Assembly (NCBI RefSeq): GCF_000443995.1
Contig: NZ_AUMC01000006.1
Location: 62,001 to 126,000 of the forward strand
DNA: 64,000 nucleotides
Source: Bacteriovorax sp. BAL6_X
GTDB taxonomy: Bacteria > Bdellovibrionota > Bacteriovoracia > Bacteriovoracales > Bacteriovoracaceae
Direction of reading: 5' to 3'
Shown here: positions 9,180 through 18,547 of the stretch, one piece after another
How positions within the stretch are numbered: position 1 is the first letter of the stretch
Layout of the letters: every line of letters begins with the position of its first letter
Notes under the pieces: model-generated
What the model was told of the DNA's origin: nothing
The model's database searches: none
The model's input: only the letters and a program-made list of their open reading frames with translations
Made by a program: the position numbers and the translations under genes

Positions 9180-11258
9180 CTATAGTGATGCTGGTGATCT
9201 AAGATTTTCTTTAATTTGAAACTGTGTAAAGATATTTTCCTTATTACTCCCTTCAGAATAGAAGTTCTGATAAGGTATATCCCCATTTAAATTTGCGCTA
9301 ACACTTCCCTTATTTGGATGAGATCCGAAAAGACGTGTCAGTAGGTAGTCATTTTTAACCTGATTGTTAACATTATAAGCAATATCTTTAAAACGCCATA
9401 GAGGTAGTTCATGCTTGTACTTTGCAAATAATTGTTTAGACCCAATTTCCATACAAGCAGCAATCATAGACCTTCTCTTAGATGGCCTAAAAATATACTT
9501 CCAACGATATTTCTTCTCACACTTCTTTTTAATCTCAGAAGTATAATTCCCCGTTGACCACTCTTTTAAGAAGTTAGCATATGACTTATAAAGCTTGTGA
9601 CGACAACTGCTAAATAGCGATCGAAGCCTGACAAAGAAATTCTTAGACTTACCACCGCAGGCTTCTTTAAACACGCCATAGATTTCATCTGAATTTCGAT
9701 TTAAGAAGTTAGCGATATTTGAATTATCCATAGTGATTGTCGAAGTAAACTCAGCTGGAGCGCGAACTTGGTAATGATCAAACATTGTTGCAAAATTCCC
9801 ATAACTATTAGTACGTGCTCTTACAAGATCCTTCATCTTATCTTCGGTTTTAGATACCGCCCAACGATAGTCTCTATTAACCTTACTTTGTTGATCAAAA
9901 GTCATAGTGAAGACATTATTGCTAAAAATATCAAAATCACGTCTAGCATGAATAAGCTCTTCTTCTGATTGATAATTAATATTAACTTTCTTTGATTCAA
10001 CTCGATCATTAGAAACTAATTGATTATAACCAATAAGCTTACCTAAGACGGCACCGAGAAGTTTTGAAAAAATATTTTGTGTATACGATAATCTTTCATA
10101 ACGATGAGAGAAGAATTTATAAACTCGCCCGTCTTTTACAACTTCTGTTGATTCTGTTTGTGAGCTTTTTACCCCGCCTATAATGAAAGCTAAATATTTT
10201 GACTCCTTAAGCTCTTTTTTACGATTTTCATAAGAAGTAATATTATCTGCAAGTGTTGAGTAATTGAATTTACCAAAACGCACAACCCCCATAAGCTCAT
10301 TTAATTTTTCATTATTTCTAAGATCATCGACATATAAAGACATATAGGCCTTGTATGATTTCTCAAAGCTATAATTAAAGTCATAACGAAATAAAGTTAA
10401 CTTAATAAGGTTTAAAAAGTCTGCCATTAATGTAACATTCGCACCGGCAGAGATTAACTTTGAATCCTCCGCACTTAAACGAATAATCTCATTGGCCTTA
10501 GCATTATCAGCTGGCCCTAGTCGTTGGATTTCAACAGTCGACTTTCTTTCATACTTGGCCAATGCACCAGCGGCAACACCAACTCCACTATATGATGCAG
10601 TCGCGGCGGCCCCTGCAGCAAAAGTCAGAGCATCTTCTTTTTTGATGAAATCATAGTCTCCAAGCTTAGAAAAATTTTCTGGCCTAAGATATTTATACAT
10701 GAAAAAAAGTCGATCAAATTTTGTCTGAAGTGCATCTTCCACATTATTAGCAAAGTGATTAAATCTCATTGTTCTCTTTAAAGAAAGATTACTATAGGAC
10801 TTAAGCACAGATGGAGAGATATTAATAATCCCCTTCGCTTGAAGTGCTCCAAGGAAATTTCGAGCAGATATCTCAATAACCATTTCATCATTAACGAGAT
10901 AGCGATCTTCATCAAATAAAGATGGTGCCGCACTACGATTAAAGAGAACTTTAAATCCATGAAAGTCACCAGCATGCTGCCAGCCAACAAGATTAACTCC
11001 ACCAAAGAAGCCATTGGCATCATGACTTAGACGATCACCGATTGCCTGATAATTGGCCTGGTAATTATCATAGATTTGGCGATAGATTGGAGAAATATCA
11101 GCAAGATCAGTATCTGAAAACTCAGATTCTAACTTATGATTATCTACTGAGAAATTAGAAAATGTAACAGGTTCAACTATATCTTCTTGTGCAAAGACAT
11201 TTGTTGCGCTTGCTTGAAATAAAAATGTAAAAATTAAGAGAATAAGTGTTTTCTTCAC
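9180..11258 (-). CDS. Secreted protein of unknown function
   Basis: The likely start is the GTG at 11258: AGAGGAAAGA precedes it and it opens a signal peptide (VKKTLILLIFTFLFQASATNVFA). The frame extends 21 codons further up but without these signs. The mature protein of about 670 residues has no domain I recognise. Near residues 225-245 there is a small Ala/Gly-rich segment (ALTFAAGAAATASYSGVG), possibly a membrane-inserting or hairpin element. Four to five cysteines lie in the last third (EACGGKSKNFF, SSCRHKLY, KKCEKKYRWKY). It is monocistronic, with its own terminator. Periplasmic or outer-membrane location is inferred from the signal peptide. Confidence 0.75.
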   Translation of the reverse strand: MKKTLILLIFTFLFQASATNVFAQEDIVEPVTFSNFSVDNHKLESEFSDTDLADISPIYRQIYDNYQANYQAIGDRLSHDANGFFGGVNLVGWQHAGDFHGFKVLFNRSAAPSLFDEDRYLVNDEMVIEISARNFLGALQAKGIINISPSVLKSYSNLSLKRTMRFNHFANNVEDALQTKFDRLFFMYKYLRPENFSKLGDYDFIKKEDALTFAAGAAATASYSGVGVAAGALAKYERKSTVEIQRLGPADNAKANEIIRLSAEDSKLISAGANVTLMADFLNLIKLTLFRYDFNYSFEKSYKAYMSLYVDDLRNNEKLNELMGVVRFGKFNYSTLADNITSYENRKKELKESKYLAFIIGGVKSSQTESTEVVKDGRVYKFFSHRYERLSYTQNIFSKLLGAVLGKLIGYNQLVSNDRVESKKVNINYQSEEELIHARRDFDIFSNNVFTMTFDQQSKVNRDYRWAVSKTEDKMKDLVRARTNSYGNFATMFDHYQVRAPAEFTSTITMDNSNIANFLNRNSDEIYGVFKEACGGKSKNFFVRLRSLFSSCRHKLYKSYANFLKEWSTGNYTSEIKKKCEKKYRWKYIFRPSKRRSMIAACMEIGSKQLFAKYKHELPLWRFKDIAYNVNNQVKNDYLLTRLFGSHPNKGSVSANLNGDIPYQNFYSEGSNKENIFTQFQIKENLRSPASL

Positions 11259-11611
11259 TCTTTCCTCTGTATTACTTATAAAGTTCACCACGTCCCCCTT
11301 TAGTGACCACCCAATACCCAAGGCCCACTAGCGGAAAAGAAACGGGAACGAACGTGCAATACAGATTCTTTTAGCCTAAAAGGGATTCTACGTTCATTAT
11401 TCGACGCATTGCAAGATTTTCTTATTATTTATTGTCATTTATTAAGTTTTGAATAGTTACCCAAAAATATTGATAGATTTTACTTATCTCAAGTTAATAT
11501 TAATTTAATAGATTTATAAGCTTTGGCCGACGATAATGAATATAAGATAAATGAGATGACTAATTAAAATGGTCAAATTAAGCTAACTAAACAAAATCAA
11601 GGAGAATAATA
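11259..11611. other. Divergent intergenic region with small palindrome
   Basis: About 350 bases between the divergent unknown secreted protein and the peroxiredoxin gene, so both promoters lie here. It contains an odd-length palindrome, CTTTTAGCCTAAAAG (11368-11382), inside a looser inverted pair GAACGT...ACGTTC (11350-11355/11390-11395). This could be an operator or a leader hairpin. I see no ORF with a ribosome binding site. Confidence 0.35.
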
Positions 11612-12355
11612 ATGACATTTGAAAGTATTGATGGAAAGCAAGTCCCTAAGACATCGTTTAAAGTTTTTAAAAATGGTGGATTAGTAGATTTAACATATGA
11701 TGAAGTATTTAAAGGTAAACGAGTTGTGGTCTTCTCACTTCCCGGTGCTTATACACCAACATGTTCCTCTACTCACCTTCCACGCTACAATGAACTCGCT
11801 GGCGCAATTAAGAAAGAAGGAGTTGATGCAATCTACGTCCTTTCCGTAAACGACGCTTTCGTTATGGATGCTTGGATCCAAGATCAACACGCTGAAGAAG
11901 TCGGTGTACTCCCAGACGGAAATGGTGACTTCTCCAAAGGGATTGGCCTACTAGTTGATAAGTCAGATATCGGATTTGGAACAAGAACATGGCGCTATTC
12001 GATGGTCGTTAATGATGGAGTTGTTGAAAAGTCATTTATCGAGCCAGATAAACCAGGTGACCCATTTGAAGTTTCAGATGCGGATACAATGCTTAATTAC
12101 CTAAACCCAGAAGCAAAGAAACCAGAAGCAATTGCAATTATCACACGCCCAGGTTGTCCTCATTGTCACCGAGCAAAGGAGCTTCTAATAGAAAAAGGCC
12201 ATAAGTATAATGAAATTATTCTTGGCCAACATACATCTAATCAATCTCTATTTGCCATTACAGGGCAAACAAAGGTTCCTCAAATCTTTATCAATGGTGA
12301 AAGAATTGGTGGACGAGATAAATTAGAAGAATTAAATGAGCAAGGAAAGCTTTAG
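11612..12355 (+). CDS. Hybrid peroxiredoxin-glutaredoxin (Prx5-Grx)
   Basis: A 247-residue fusion with AAGGAG seven bases before the ATG. Residues 1 to about 165 are a Prx5-type peroxiredoxin with the peroxidatic motif GAYTPTCSSTHLPRY. Residues 170-247 are a glutaredoxin with the redox motif RPGCPHCHRAKELL and the cis-Pro/GSH-site segment KVPQIFINGERIGG. The family (first known from Haemophilus and Neisseria) reduces hydroperoxides with glutathione, the Grx domain recycling the Prx cysteine. The protein is cytoplasmic. It stands alone with its own terminator. Its presence implies a glutathione or similar thiol pool. Confidence 0.92.
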   Translation: MTFESIDGKQVPKTSFKVFKNGGLVDLTYDEVFKGKRVVVFSLPGAYTPTCSSTHLPRYNELAGAIKKEGVDAIYVLSVNDAFVMDAWIQDQHAEEVGVLPDGNGDFSKGIGLLVDKSDIGFGTRTWRYSMVVNDGVVEKSFIEPDKPGDPFEVSDADTMLNYLNPEAKKPEAIAIITRPGCPHCHRAKELLIEKGHKYNEIILGQHTSNQSLFAITGQTKVPQIFINGERIGGRDKLEELNEQGKL

Positions 12356-12359
12356 ATAA

Positions 12360-12384
12360 GAAGGCCGCCTTTTTGGCGGCCTTC
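12360..12384 (+). terminator. Hairpin terminator
   Basis: Perfect 10-bp stem GAAGGCCGCC (12360-12369) and GGCGGCCTTC (12375-12384) around a T5 loop, between the convergent peroxiredoxin and glutamine synthetase genes. The tail is weakly T-rich in both directions, so it probably serves both genes. Confidence 0.75.
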
Positions 12385-12391
12385 TACATTA

Positions 12392-14566
12392 TTAAATCAA
12401 AAACAACATTTCAAAATAAGTTGGTATAGGCCATAGATCATCAGGGATAATACTTTCTAAACGGCCACAGTGATCTGCAATCATTTCACTAATCGGCATA
12501 AGATCGTATGCTAATGAATGTGCAACCTTCTCCTCGTCGTGTACGTCTACAAGGCCAGCAAGAGCATTCTTTAAGTTTCTATTTTGTTCAAAAACAGCCT
12601 CTAAAGAGAATTGGAGATCTTTTAAAATTTCTGTCTCTACAGACGCTTCAATCTTAATGGCCTTTGATGCGGCTATAGATGAAGTAAGTTTGGCCTTATA
12701 ATTTAGGGCCGCAGGAATAACAAGCTGATTTACCATATTTGAAAGTGTATTAAACTCAATACTACGTTTTGTTATATAGGTTTCAAGAAGAACATTGTAG
12801 CGCGTATCAAGTTCTGATTCACGGTAAATTCCATGCTTTGTTAAAAACGCTGTCTCTTTCCTATCAACAAGCACATTTAAGCTATCAGCTGTTGTCTTGA
12901 GATTTGGAAGACCTCTTTTATGCGCTTCTTCAAGCCATGCTTGAGAATAACCATCACCATTGAAAATAACATCCCAAGATTCATTTATAAAAGTATGGCA
13001 AATATCAAGGAGGGCCTGATCAATTGAGACACCATCACGTATTTTAGCTTCAAGTAAATTATTGGCCTCATCTAAAACTGCTGTAACTGCACCATTAAGA
13101 ATAGTTAATGGAAATCCAATCGATTGATCTGAACCACATGCACGAAATTCAAATTTATTTCCAGTAAAGGCAAATGGCGACGTTCTGTTTCTGTCTGTAT
13201 TATCTTTTGGAAGCTTAGCAAGTGCACCTGCTCCGAGGTCGAGAATTGTTTGTGACTCTGGAGAGAACTCTTCTCCTTCTTTAATGGCCTTAAAGATTCT
13301 TTCAATTGTTGAACCTGTAAACACTGAAATAATCGAAGGAGGCGCTTCATTAGCACCAAGTCGATGATCATTACTATGAGAAGCAATTGAGGCCCTTAGA
13401 AGCTTAGCATGGCGATGTACTGCTGCAATAACAATAGAAGTAAAGGCCAAGAAACGATAGTTTTGATGTGGCTCACTACCTGGGTCAAGAAGATTGATTC
13501 CAGTATCACTAGCAAGAGACCAATTAAGGTGCTTACCAGAACCATTGATGCCAGCAAATGGTTTCTCATGCAATAAAGCGACGAACCCATGACGAATGGC
13601 CACATTTTCTATCGTGGCCATAACCATATGATTATTATCTGCTGAAACGTTAGCATCTCTAAAAATTTGTGCAAGTTCAAATTGACCAGGTGCAACTTCA
13701 TTGTGACGAGTCTTAGCAGGAATCCCTAGTTTATGAAGCTCGTAATCAAGCTCCTCCATAAATGCCAAAACGCGCTCATTAATAGCACCAAAGTAGTGGT
13801 CATCTAATTGTTGATTCTTAGTTGAAGGCGCACCAAAAAGTGTACGTCCAGTCATTACCAAATCTTCTCTTAAATTATAATAGCTCTTATCAACTAGAAA
13901 ATACTCTTGCTCTGCTCCACACGTTACAATCACACGATCAACATTCGTCTCGCCAGATAAATGAAAGAACTTCTTTGCACTCTCACCAAGAGAAGAGACC
14001 GAGCGTAGAAGTGGAGTTTTAATATCAAGGGCCTCACCGTGGTATGAAACAAAGGCCGTTGGAATACAAAGAGTTTTTGACTCTCCTGTTCCAATTAAGA
14101 ACATGGGTGAAGTTAAGTCCCATGCAGTATAGCCACGGGCCTCAAATGTCGAGCGCGATCCACCATTTGGAAAAGATGAAGCATCGGGCTCACCTTGAAT
14201 TAACTGACTTGCAGATAGTTTCTCAATAGGTCTTCCTGTTGAATAATCAAAGTCTAAGAAAGCATCGTGCTTTTCAGCAGTCGATCCAGTTAGCGGTTGA
14301 AACCAGTGACAAAAGTGAGTAGCACCTTTATCGAGGGCCCACTTTGTTACGGCCTTAGCAACGATTTCCGCCTGCGCTTTAGAGATATGAGAGTTTGAGT
14401 GAATCGCCTCGTTAATTTCGTCCTTAATTGAGTCAGGGATTTCTTCGGCCGTTTGAATATCAAAGGTATTCTCACCATAGTAATCTGTTACTTTTTGATG
14501 CTTACCTGATTTATCTCTAGGACGTAGAAAATTTATACCTTCGATTAGATTATTTGGGACACTCAT
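12392..14566 (-). CDS. glnN: Glutamine synthetase type III
   Basis: The 724-residue length is typical of GS-III (GlnN), much larger than GS-I or GS-II. It makes glutamine from glutamate, ammonia and ATP. Recognisable parts are an N-terminal GS-III segment (HWFQPLTGSTAEKHDAF, a signature of this class), the metal/glutamate-binding AEQEYFLVD, NEVAPGQFELA, and NGSGKHLNWSL, and an extended C-terminal helical region (residues about 590-724). GGAGAGGAAG precedes the ATG. No other GS, PII or glutamate synthase gene is in the window, so nitrogen regulation cannot be inferred from neighbours. Confidence 0.96.
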   Translation of the reverse strand: MSVPNNLIEGINFLRPRDKSGKHQKVTDYYGENTFDIQTAEEIPDSIKDEINEAIHSNSHISKAQAEIVAKAVTKWALDKGATHFCHWFQPLTGSTAEKHDAFLDFDYSTGRPIEKLSASQLIQGEPDASSFPNGGSRSTFEARGYTAWDLTSPMFLIGTGESKTLCIPTAFVSYHGEALDIKTPLLRSVSSLGESAKKFFHLSGETNVDRVIVTCGAEQEYFLVDKSYYNLREDLVMTGRTLFGAPSTKNQQLDDHYFGAINERVLAFMEELDYELHKLGIPAKTRHNEVAPGQFELAQIFRDANVSADNNHMVMATIENVAIRHGFVALLHEKPFAGINGSGKHLNWSLASDTGINLLDPGSEPHQNYRFLAFTSIVIAAVHRHAKLLRASIASHSNDHRLGANEAPPSIISVFTGSTIERIFKAIKEGEEFSPESQTILDLGAGALAKLPKDNTDRNRTSPFAFTGNKFEFRACGSDQSIGFPLTILNGAVTAVLDEANNLLEAKIRDGVSIDQALLDICHTFINESWDVIFNGDGYSQAWLEEAHKRGLPNLKTTADSLNVLVDRKETAFLTKHGIYRESELDTRYNVLLETYITKRSIEFNTLSNMVNQLVIPAALNYKAKLTSSIAASKAIKIEASVETEILKDLQFSLEAVFEQNRNLKNALAGLVDVHDEEKVAHSLAYDLMPISEMIADHCGRLESIIPDDLWPIPTYFEMLFLI

Positions 14567-14645
14567 TTACTTCCTCTCCGTGGCAGTATTGATGGATAAC
14601 TGCCTATATTATAAGGAATAAAGAGGATTTGTGTCCAATGAAAAT

Positions 14646-14792
14646 TTATTTTTGTAGGGAGATGACCTCAGTTTCAAACACCTGATTATAGTCGAATTCA
14701 GCTGCTTTAATCTTAGACATACAAAGTACACATCCTGCCATTAAAACAAAGATCATTTTTACGATTGCTTCATATGCATCCGGTGGTAACAT
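14646..14792 (-). CDS. Small single-membrane-helix protein, 48 residues
   Basis: A short ORF with a good ribosome binding site (TTGGAG, seven bases before ATG at 14792). The translation starts MLPPDAYEAIVKMIFVLMAG, continues with CVLCMSKIK and ends VFETEVISLQK. The middle is hydrophobic enough for one membrane helix with two cysteines. It lies between glutamine synthetase and the phosphopantetheinyl transferase and is divergent from the latter. I recognise no family; the support is the ribosome binding site and composition only. Confidence 0.45.
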   Translation of the reverse strand: MLPPDAYEAIVKMIFVLMAGCVLCMSKIKAAEFDYNQVFETEVISLQK

Positions 14793-14843
14793 TGCTAACT
14801 CCAAAAGTTTAGGCTAATTTAATTGACTTAATATTAGAGCATA

Positions 14844-15416
14844 ATGGCAAAAGAAATGCTGATGAGCAATAAAAAATTCATGCGTAGTACATTTTTATAC
14901 CTAGGCCAAAGCGAGCTTCCAGAGGGCTTCATGGCCGACAAGCGCAACGACTTCAGATTAAGTCGCTTCTGCTTATCTTCACTAACAGGCCTTAAAGATA
15001 TATCTATAATCAACCACTTACATTTAGAAAGTGATAAGGACAAGCTAGTTTCAATTAGCCATACCAAAGAGCTGGCTGCTTGTGCGCTATGCACAAACCC
15101 CAAAGTAAAATCTGTCGGTATCGATATTGAGTGGTCCGATCGTAAGATGCGAGAGGGTACATTCAAATATTTTGTCTCTCATGAAAGAGAGCTTAAGCTC
15201 CATTCTCCACTTGAGATCTGGTGTATTAAAGAAGCTGCCTTTAAGGCCTATTCTCCATTTCACGATGATGAAAGAGAAAAGATTCTCGTCCTAACAGACT
15301 TTGTAATAACCGAACAAGGTATTTTACAAGGGCCAAATGATAGTAAGCTTAGCTATGAAATTATCGAAGAAGAATATCAGGGCAGACCATTTAAGCTTGC
15401 CCTGACAGAGTATTAA
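14844..15416 (+). CDS. 4'-phosphopantetheinyl transferase superfamily protein
   Basis: A 190-residue protein with the two PPTase signatures: VGIDIEWSD near residues 91-99 (Mg-binding Asp and Glu) and WCIKEAAFKAYSPF near residues 126-139 (the W-x-x-KEA-x-x-K motif). It transfers phosphopantetheine from CoA to acyl- or peptidyl-carrier proteins; length and motif spacing suit the Sfp/EntD-like group rather than AcpS. The ribosome binding site at the first ATG is weak, and an in-frame ATG a few codons later could also serve. The end overlaps the convergent M61 peptidase by 4 bases. The carrier-protein target is not in this window. Confidence 0.8.
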   Translation: MAKEMLMSNKKFMRSTFLYLGQSELPEGFMADKRNDFRLSRFCLSSLTGLKDISIINHLHLESDKDKLVSISHTKELAACALCTNPKVKSVGIDIEWSDRKMREGTFKYFVSHERELKLHSPLEIWCIKEAAFKAYSPFHDDEREKILVLTDFVITEQGILQGPNDSKLSYEIIEEEYQGRPFKLALTEY

Positions 15417-17155
15417 TTTAAAAAACTTTCTAACTTCTTTTCGTCTTCAATTTTTATTTCTTTTATCTCTTTTAGGCCATTTCCAAGAGTCACCCTCAGA
15501 GTCATAAGCTTTCCTGTGCGAGCGATTAAGAAATCAATCTGATCATTTTCCTTATACATCTCAGGAATAGAGTCATAGGCCTTCTTATCAAGTCTAAGGG
15601 AGTTAATGGCAATAAGTTCATCTCCAGCATTAAGGCCGGCCTTATATCCACAACTATCTTGGCGAATAGACTTGATGATTAGCTTACCACCTTCTTCAGC
15701 GATATTTGCGCCTATATCTAGCTTAGGAGTTGTCCACTCAACACTTGCCCCCATGCGCTTTAGATAATTTTCAAAATCAATTTCTTCCACACCTTCAACA
15801 AAGAGTCTAAATTCATCACTTACATTTTTAGATACAAGGCCCTCTAGAATGTCAAAGAACCCTTCTTTTGTTAATCCGATGGCCGGTCTTTCTTTATAGT
15901 CGGCCCACAGTGCACGAACAAGATCATTTATCCCCTTGCCCTCAATCTTCATCAAAGTATTTAGAATAAAGAAAACAAGTCCACCCTTTAAGTAATAACT
16001 AACTGACGAATTTTTAAAGTTTTCACCTGCACGATAAAGCTTAATCCATGCATTAAATGAGGAGTCCTCAAGGGAGTGGTAGCCGCGACCAGGAGTTCCC
16101 AAATAATTATTAATATTCTTCTTCATGCATTCTAAATAATCTTTGAGAGAGTAGAAGCCACTACGGTAAGTAATTAATTGGTCAATAAAACTTGTCATTC
16201 CTTCCGTTAACCAATGCATACGAGTGTAATTTTCATTCTTATAATCGAAAGGCCCTAGTTCAATAGGACGAATTCTTTTTACATTCCAAAGATGAAAGTA
16301 CTCGTGAGCAACAAGTTCCATATACTCTTTGTACCCCTTCTCTTTAGCTAAGTGGTAAGGACAAAATTGAAGAACTGTTGAGTCTAAGTGCTCAAGTCCA
16401 CCAAAGCCATTTGGACTTAAATGAGTGATAAAATAGTAATGATCATATGGCAGCTCATCACCAACGATCTTTGCCGTCTCTTCAACGATTTTCTTAATAT
16501 CGTCATTAAGCTTATCCATCACTTTCTGTGAGGACTCAGCATGCGCAAAGTCTCCGTAGAAAGCGATATGGTGCTCTTTATCTTGGTGCATGAAACCATA
16601 AGTTTCATGGCAACCAATTTCGATTGGAGTATCCAGAAGCTCATCAAAGTCGAGCGCCTCATAGATAAAGTGGTCCCTTTTTTCTGAAATATCCTTTAGT
16701 GCCGTAGTCACCTTGGACCACAAAGGGTTAATTTTAATCTCTACTTGTGAGCTTCCTGTCTCACCATCAATACCGATAAAGACACTTGGGCCATGTAAGA
16801 AAGCATGAGTGTTATCAACATGGGAAGTACGTACAGTTAATTCATGACAATAGATCGTGTAGGCAATTCTAATTTTTCCATCTTCACCAAATGATTCCGA
16901 TTGAAAACTAGGATGAGTAAGATCGACTCTCCATTCATTCTTTGAAATCTGTTCATGATAAAGACGACTCCCCTTTGAGTCCTCGACTTTAATTTCTTTG
17001 ATATTTCGAGCGTACTCTCTCATTAAATATGAACCAGGAGACCAAGATGGCATGTAGAAACATACCTCGTTCGCCTTTTTATCAAGCACAGCGTCTAAAG
17101 TAATATTAACTAAGTGAGTATGAGGTTTTGGAATATCGATTATATATTTAAGCAT
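15413..17155 (-). CDS. M61 family peptidase with PDZ domain
   Basis: A 580-residue protein with AGGAG eight bases before the ATG. It matches M61 glycyl aminopeptidase-like proteins. An N-terminal beta domain contains FYMPSWSPGSYLMREYARNI, typical of the family. The zinc site VAHEYFHLWNVKRIRP (HExxH plus downstream residues) lies near residues 284-299, with a distal helical part after it (HWLTEGMTSFID carries the third zinc-ligand Glu). A PDZ domain is near residues 480-560 (SCGYKAGLNAGDELIAINSLRL). No signal peptide is visible, so it is probably cytoplasmic. Confidence 0.9.
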   Translation of the reverse strand: MLKYIIDIPKPHTHLVNITLDAVLDKKANEVCFYMPSWSPGSYLMREYARNIKEIKVEDSKGSRLYHEQISKNEWRVDLTHPSFQSESFGEDGKIRIAYTIYCHELTVRTSHVDNTHAFLHGPSVFIGIDGETGSSQVEIKINPLWSKVTTALKDISEKRDHFIYEALDFDELLDTPIEIGCHETYGFMHQDKEHHIAFYGDFAHAESSQKVMDKLNDDIKKIVEETAKIVGDELPYDHYYFITHLSPNGFGGLEHLDSTVLQFCPYHLAKEKGYKEYMELVAHEYFHLWNVKRIRPIELGPFDYKNENYTRMHWLTEGMTSFIDQLITYRSGFYSLKDYLECMKKNINNYLGTPGRGYHSLEDSSFNAWIKLYRAGENFKNSSVSYYLKGGLVFFILNTLMKIEGKGINDLVRALWADYKERPAIGLTKEGFFDILEGLVSKNVSDEFRLFVEGVEEIDFENYLKRMGASVEWTTPKLDIGANIAEEGGKLIIKSIRQDSCGYKAGLNAGDELIAINSLRLDKKAYDSIPEMYKENDQIDFLIARTGKLMTLRVTLGNGLKEIKEIKIEDEKKLESFLN

Positions 17156-17273
17156 TTAACGCTCCTTTTATAAACTTTGTTATACCACCAATTTATTTCA
17201 AGAAAAACCTCTTGAAAAGGATTCGTTTACTTGCTAAAAGCCCTCTAACAACACAATTTAATGGAAAATCATA

Positions 17274-17711
17274 ATGGAAAATCAATCTGACAACGCACAG
17301 CAGTCTGGGCACTATAACATCGACCGCTCGCAAATCATTCTCCCGCAACTGACTTTCACGCAAATAGCACAAGATCAACTTAATCTTATGCTTGAAAATG
17401 ATTTCACTCTACAGGGAAAATACTTAAGAATTCTTATTAGCGGTAAAGGATGTGAAGGCTTCAAGTACTCAATTGGATTTCACAACTTAAACGACGACGA
17501 CTTTCTTATTCCTGTTCCAAGCATGGATATTGAAGTTATTATCGATCCATTTACGGCCTTCTATCTAGGTGAAACTCTCATTGATTATCAATTTAATTAT
17601 ATCAATGATGAAGAAGGCTTTATTGTTACAAATAAACAACAAGAAGAGTTCCAAGGGAAGTTTTGGCGAAAAGACAAAACAAAGATCCCACCAAAGGCCG
17701 GGGTTCTATAA
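17274..17711 (+). CDS. HesB/IscA/ErpA-type A-type carrier-like protein lacking C-terminal cysteines
   Basis: A 145-residue protein with the HesB/IscA fold: LTFTQIAQDQLNLML, then LRILISGKGCEGFKYSIGFH with the first conserved Cys of A-type Fe-S carriers, then VIIDPFTAFYLGETLIDYQF. Canonical members end in a CGCG motif that binds the cluster. Here the segment after LIDYQFNYINDEEGFIV reads NKQQEEFQGKFWRKD with no cysteine. It may have lost cluster transfer or bind something else. It is 3 bases upstream of a LysR regulator on the same strand, so they are probably co-transcribed. Confidence 0.75.
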   Translation: MENQSDNAQQSGHYNIDRSQIILPQLTFTQIAQDQLNLMLENDFTLQGKYLRILISGKGCEGFKYSIGFHNLNDDDFLIPVPSMDIEVIIDPFTAFYLGETLIDYQFNYINDEEGFIVTNKQQEEFQGKFWRKDKTKIPPKAGVL

Positions 17712-17714
17712 AGC

Positions 17715-18515
17715 ATGGACTATCGTTACCTCAGGGCGTTTACACTCACTGCAAAATACTTAAGCTTCTCAAAAGCGGCCGCAGAACTTAAAATTGCACA
17801 GTCAGCAGTTTCAAGACAAGTTAAACTCCTTGAAGAGTCAATGAAAGAAGAACTTATCATTCGCTCAAGTAAGAAGGTTATTCTTACGAAGAAGGCCAAG
17901 CAGCTACTTAAATCAATTGACCAATTTGAAGATAGCCTAGGAAATATTTTTGAAACGACTCAGGAGCGCCCAGTACATATTGGTATTCTTGATGGGCTTC
18001 TTGTTAATTGGTTTAATCCTATTCTTGCAAAGTACGCAAAAAATTATAAAAGAGATATCTTCATTCACGTGGCCGACAGCCCGGCACTAAGGCGTGGAAT
18101 CGAAGATGGTATTTTTGATATCATTTTCTCCACTGATAATTTCCAATCAGACCTCACTTCTTCCTTAAAACTTTTTGAAGAGAAGTTCGTCATTATTTCA
18201 AATGAAGCAATTAACAAGAGAAAGCTTCACGAGCATACGTGGATTGTTTTTAGTGAATTAGATCATCTTCATAAACTCTCGACGAAGGCACCATCTAAGA
18301 AAATTGTTGTGGACTCACTTGAGAGTATCAAGGCCCTTGTAAAGCATGGTGTTGGAATAGCTGTTGTTCCTGACCATACACTTTCTAAGCACGATAATTT
18401 TGTTACAGAGCCTGTTAGTGGACTTAAAAATATGAATATCTATATGACCACTTTAAGCTATAAGAATAGGCCTGTATTTTTAAAAGAATTTATTAAGATA
18501 TTAGAAACGAAATAA
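17715..18515 (+). CDS. LysR-family transcriptional regulator
   Basis: A 266-residue LysR-type regulator, slightly shorter than the usual 290-310. The N-terminal winged helix-turn-helix is clear: LRAFTLTAKYLSFSKAAAEL, then KIAQSAVSRQVKLLEE, then a linker. The C-terminal part resembles the periplasmic-binding-type effector domain (VHIGILDGLLVNWFNPILA; IKALVKHGVGIAVVPDH). It follows the A-type carrier-like gene by 3 bases, and the two end at a shared terminator. The effector and targets are unknown; no divergent gene is next to it. Confidence 0.9.
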   Translation: MDYRYLRAFTLTAKYLSFSKAAAELKIAQSAVSRQVKLLEESMKEELIIRSSKKVILTKKAKQLLKSIDQFEDSLGNIFETTQERPVHIGILDGLLVNWFNPILAKYAKNYKRDIFIHVADSPALRRGIEDGIFDIIFSTDNFQSDLTSSLKLFEEKFVIISNEAINKRKLHEHTWIVFSELDHLHKLSTKAPSKKIVVDSLESIKALVKHGVGIAVVPDHTLSKHDNFVTEPVSGLKNMNIYMTTLSYKNRPVFLKEFIKILETK

Positions 18516-18547
18516 AAAAGGCGAACAATATTCGCCTTTTTTTATTA
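18515..18547. terminator. Bidirectional Rho-independent terminator
   Basis: Stem AAAAAGGCGAA (18515-18525), 5-base loop, stem TTCGCCTTTTT (18531-18541), then more T's. The A-run on the left gives a U-tract for the leftward gene as well, so it serves both LysR and the convergent 18545-19042 gene. Confidence 0.9.
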
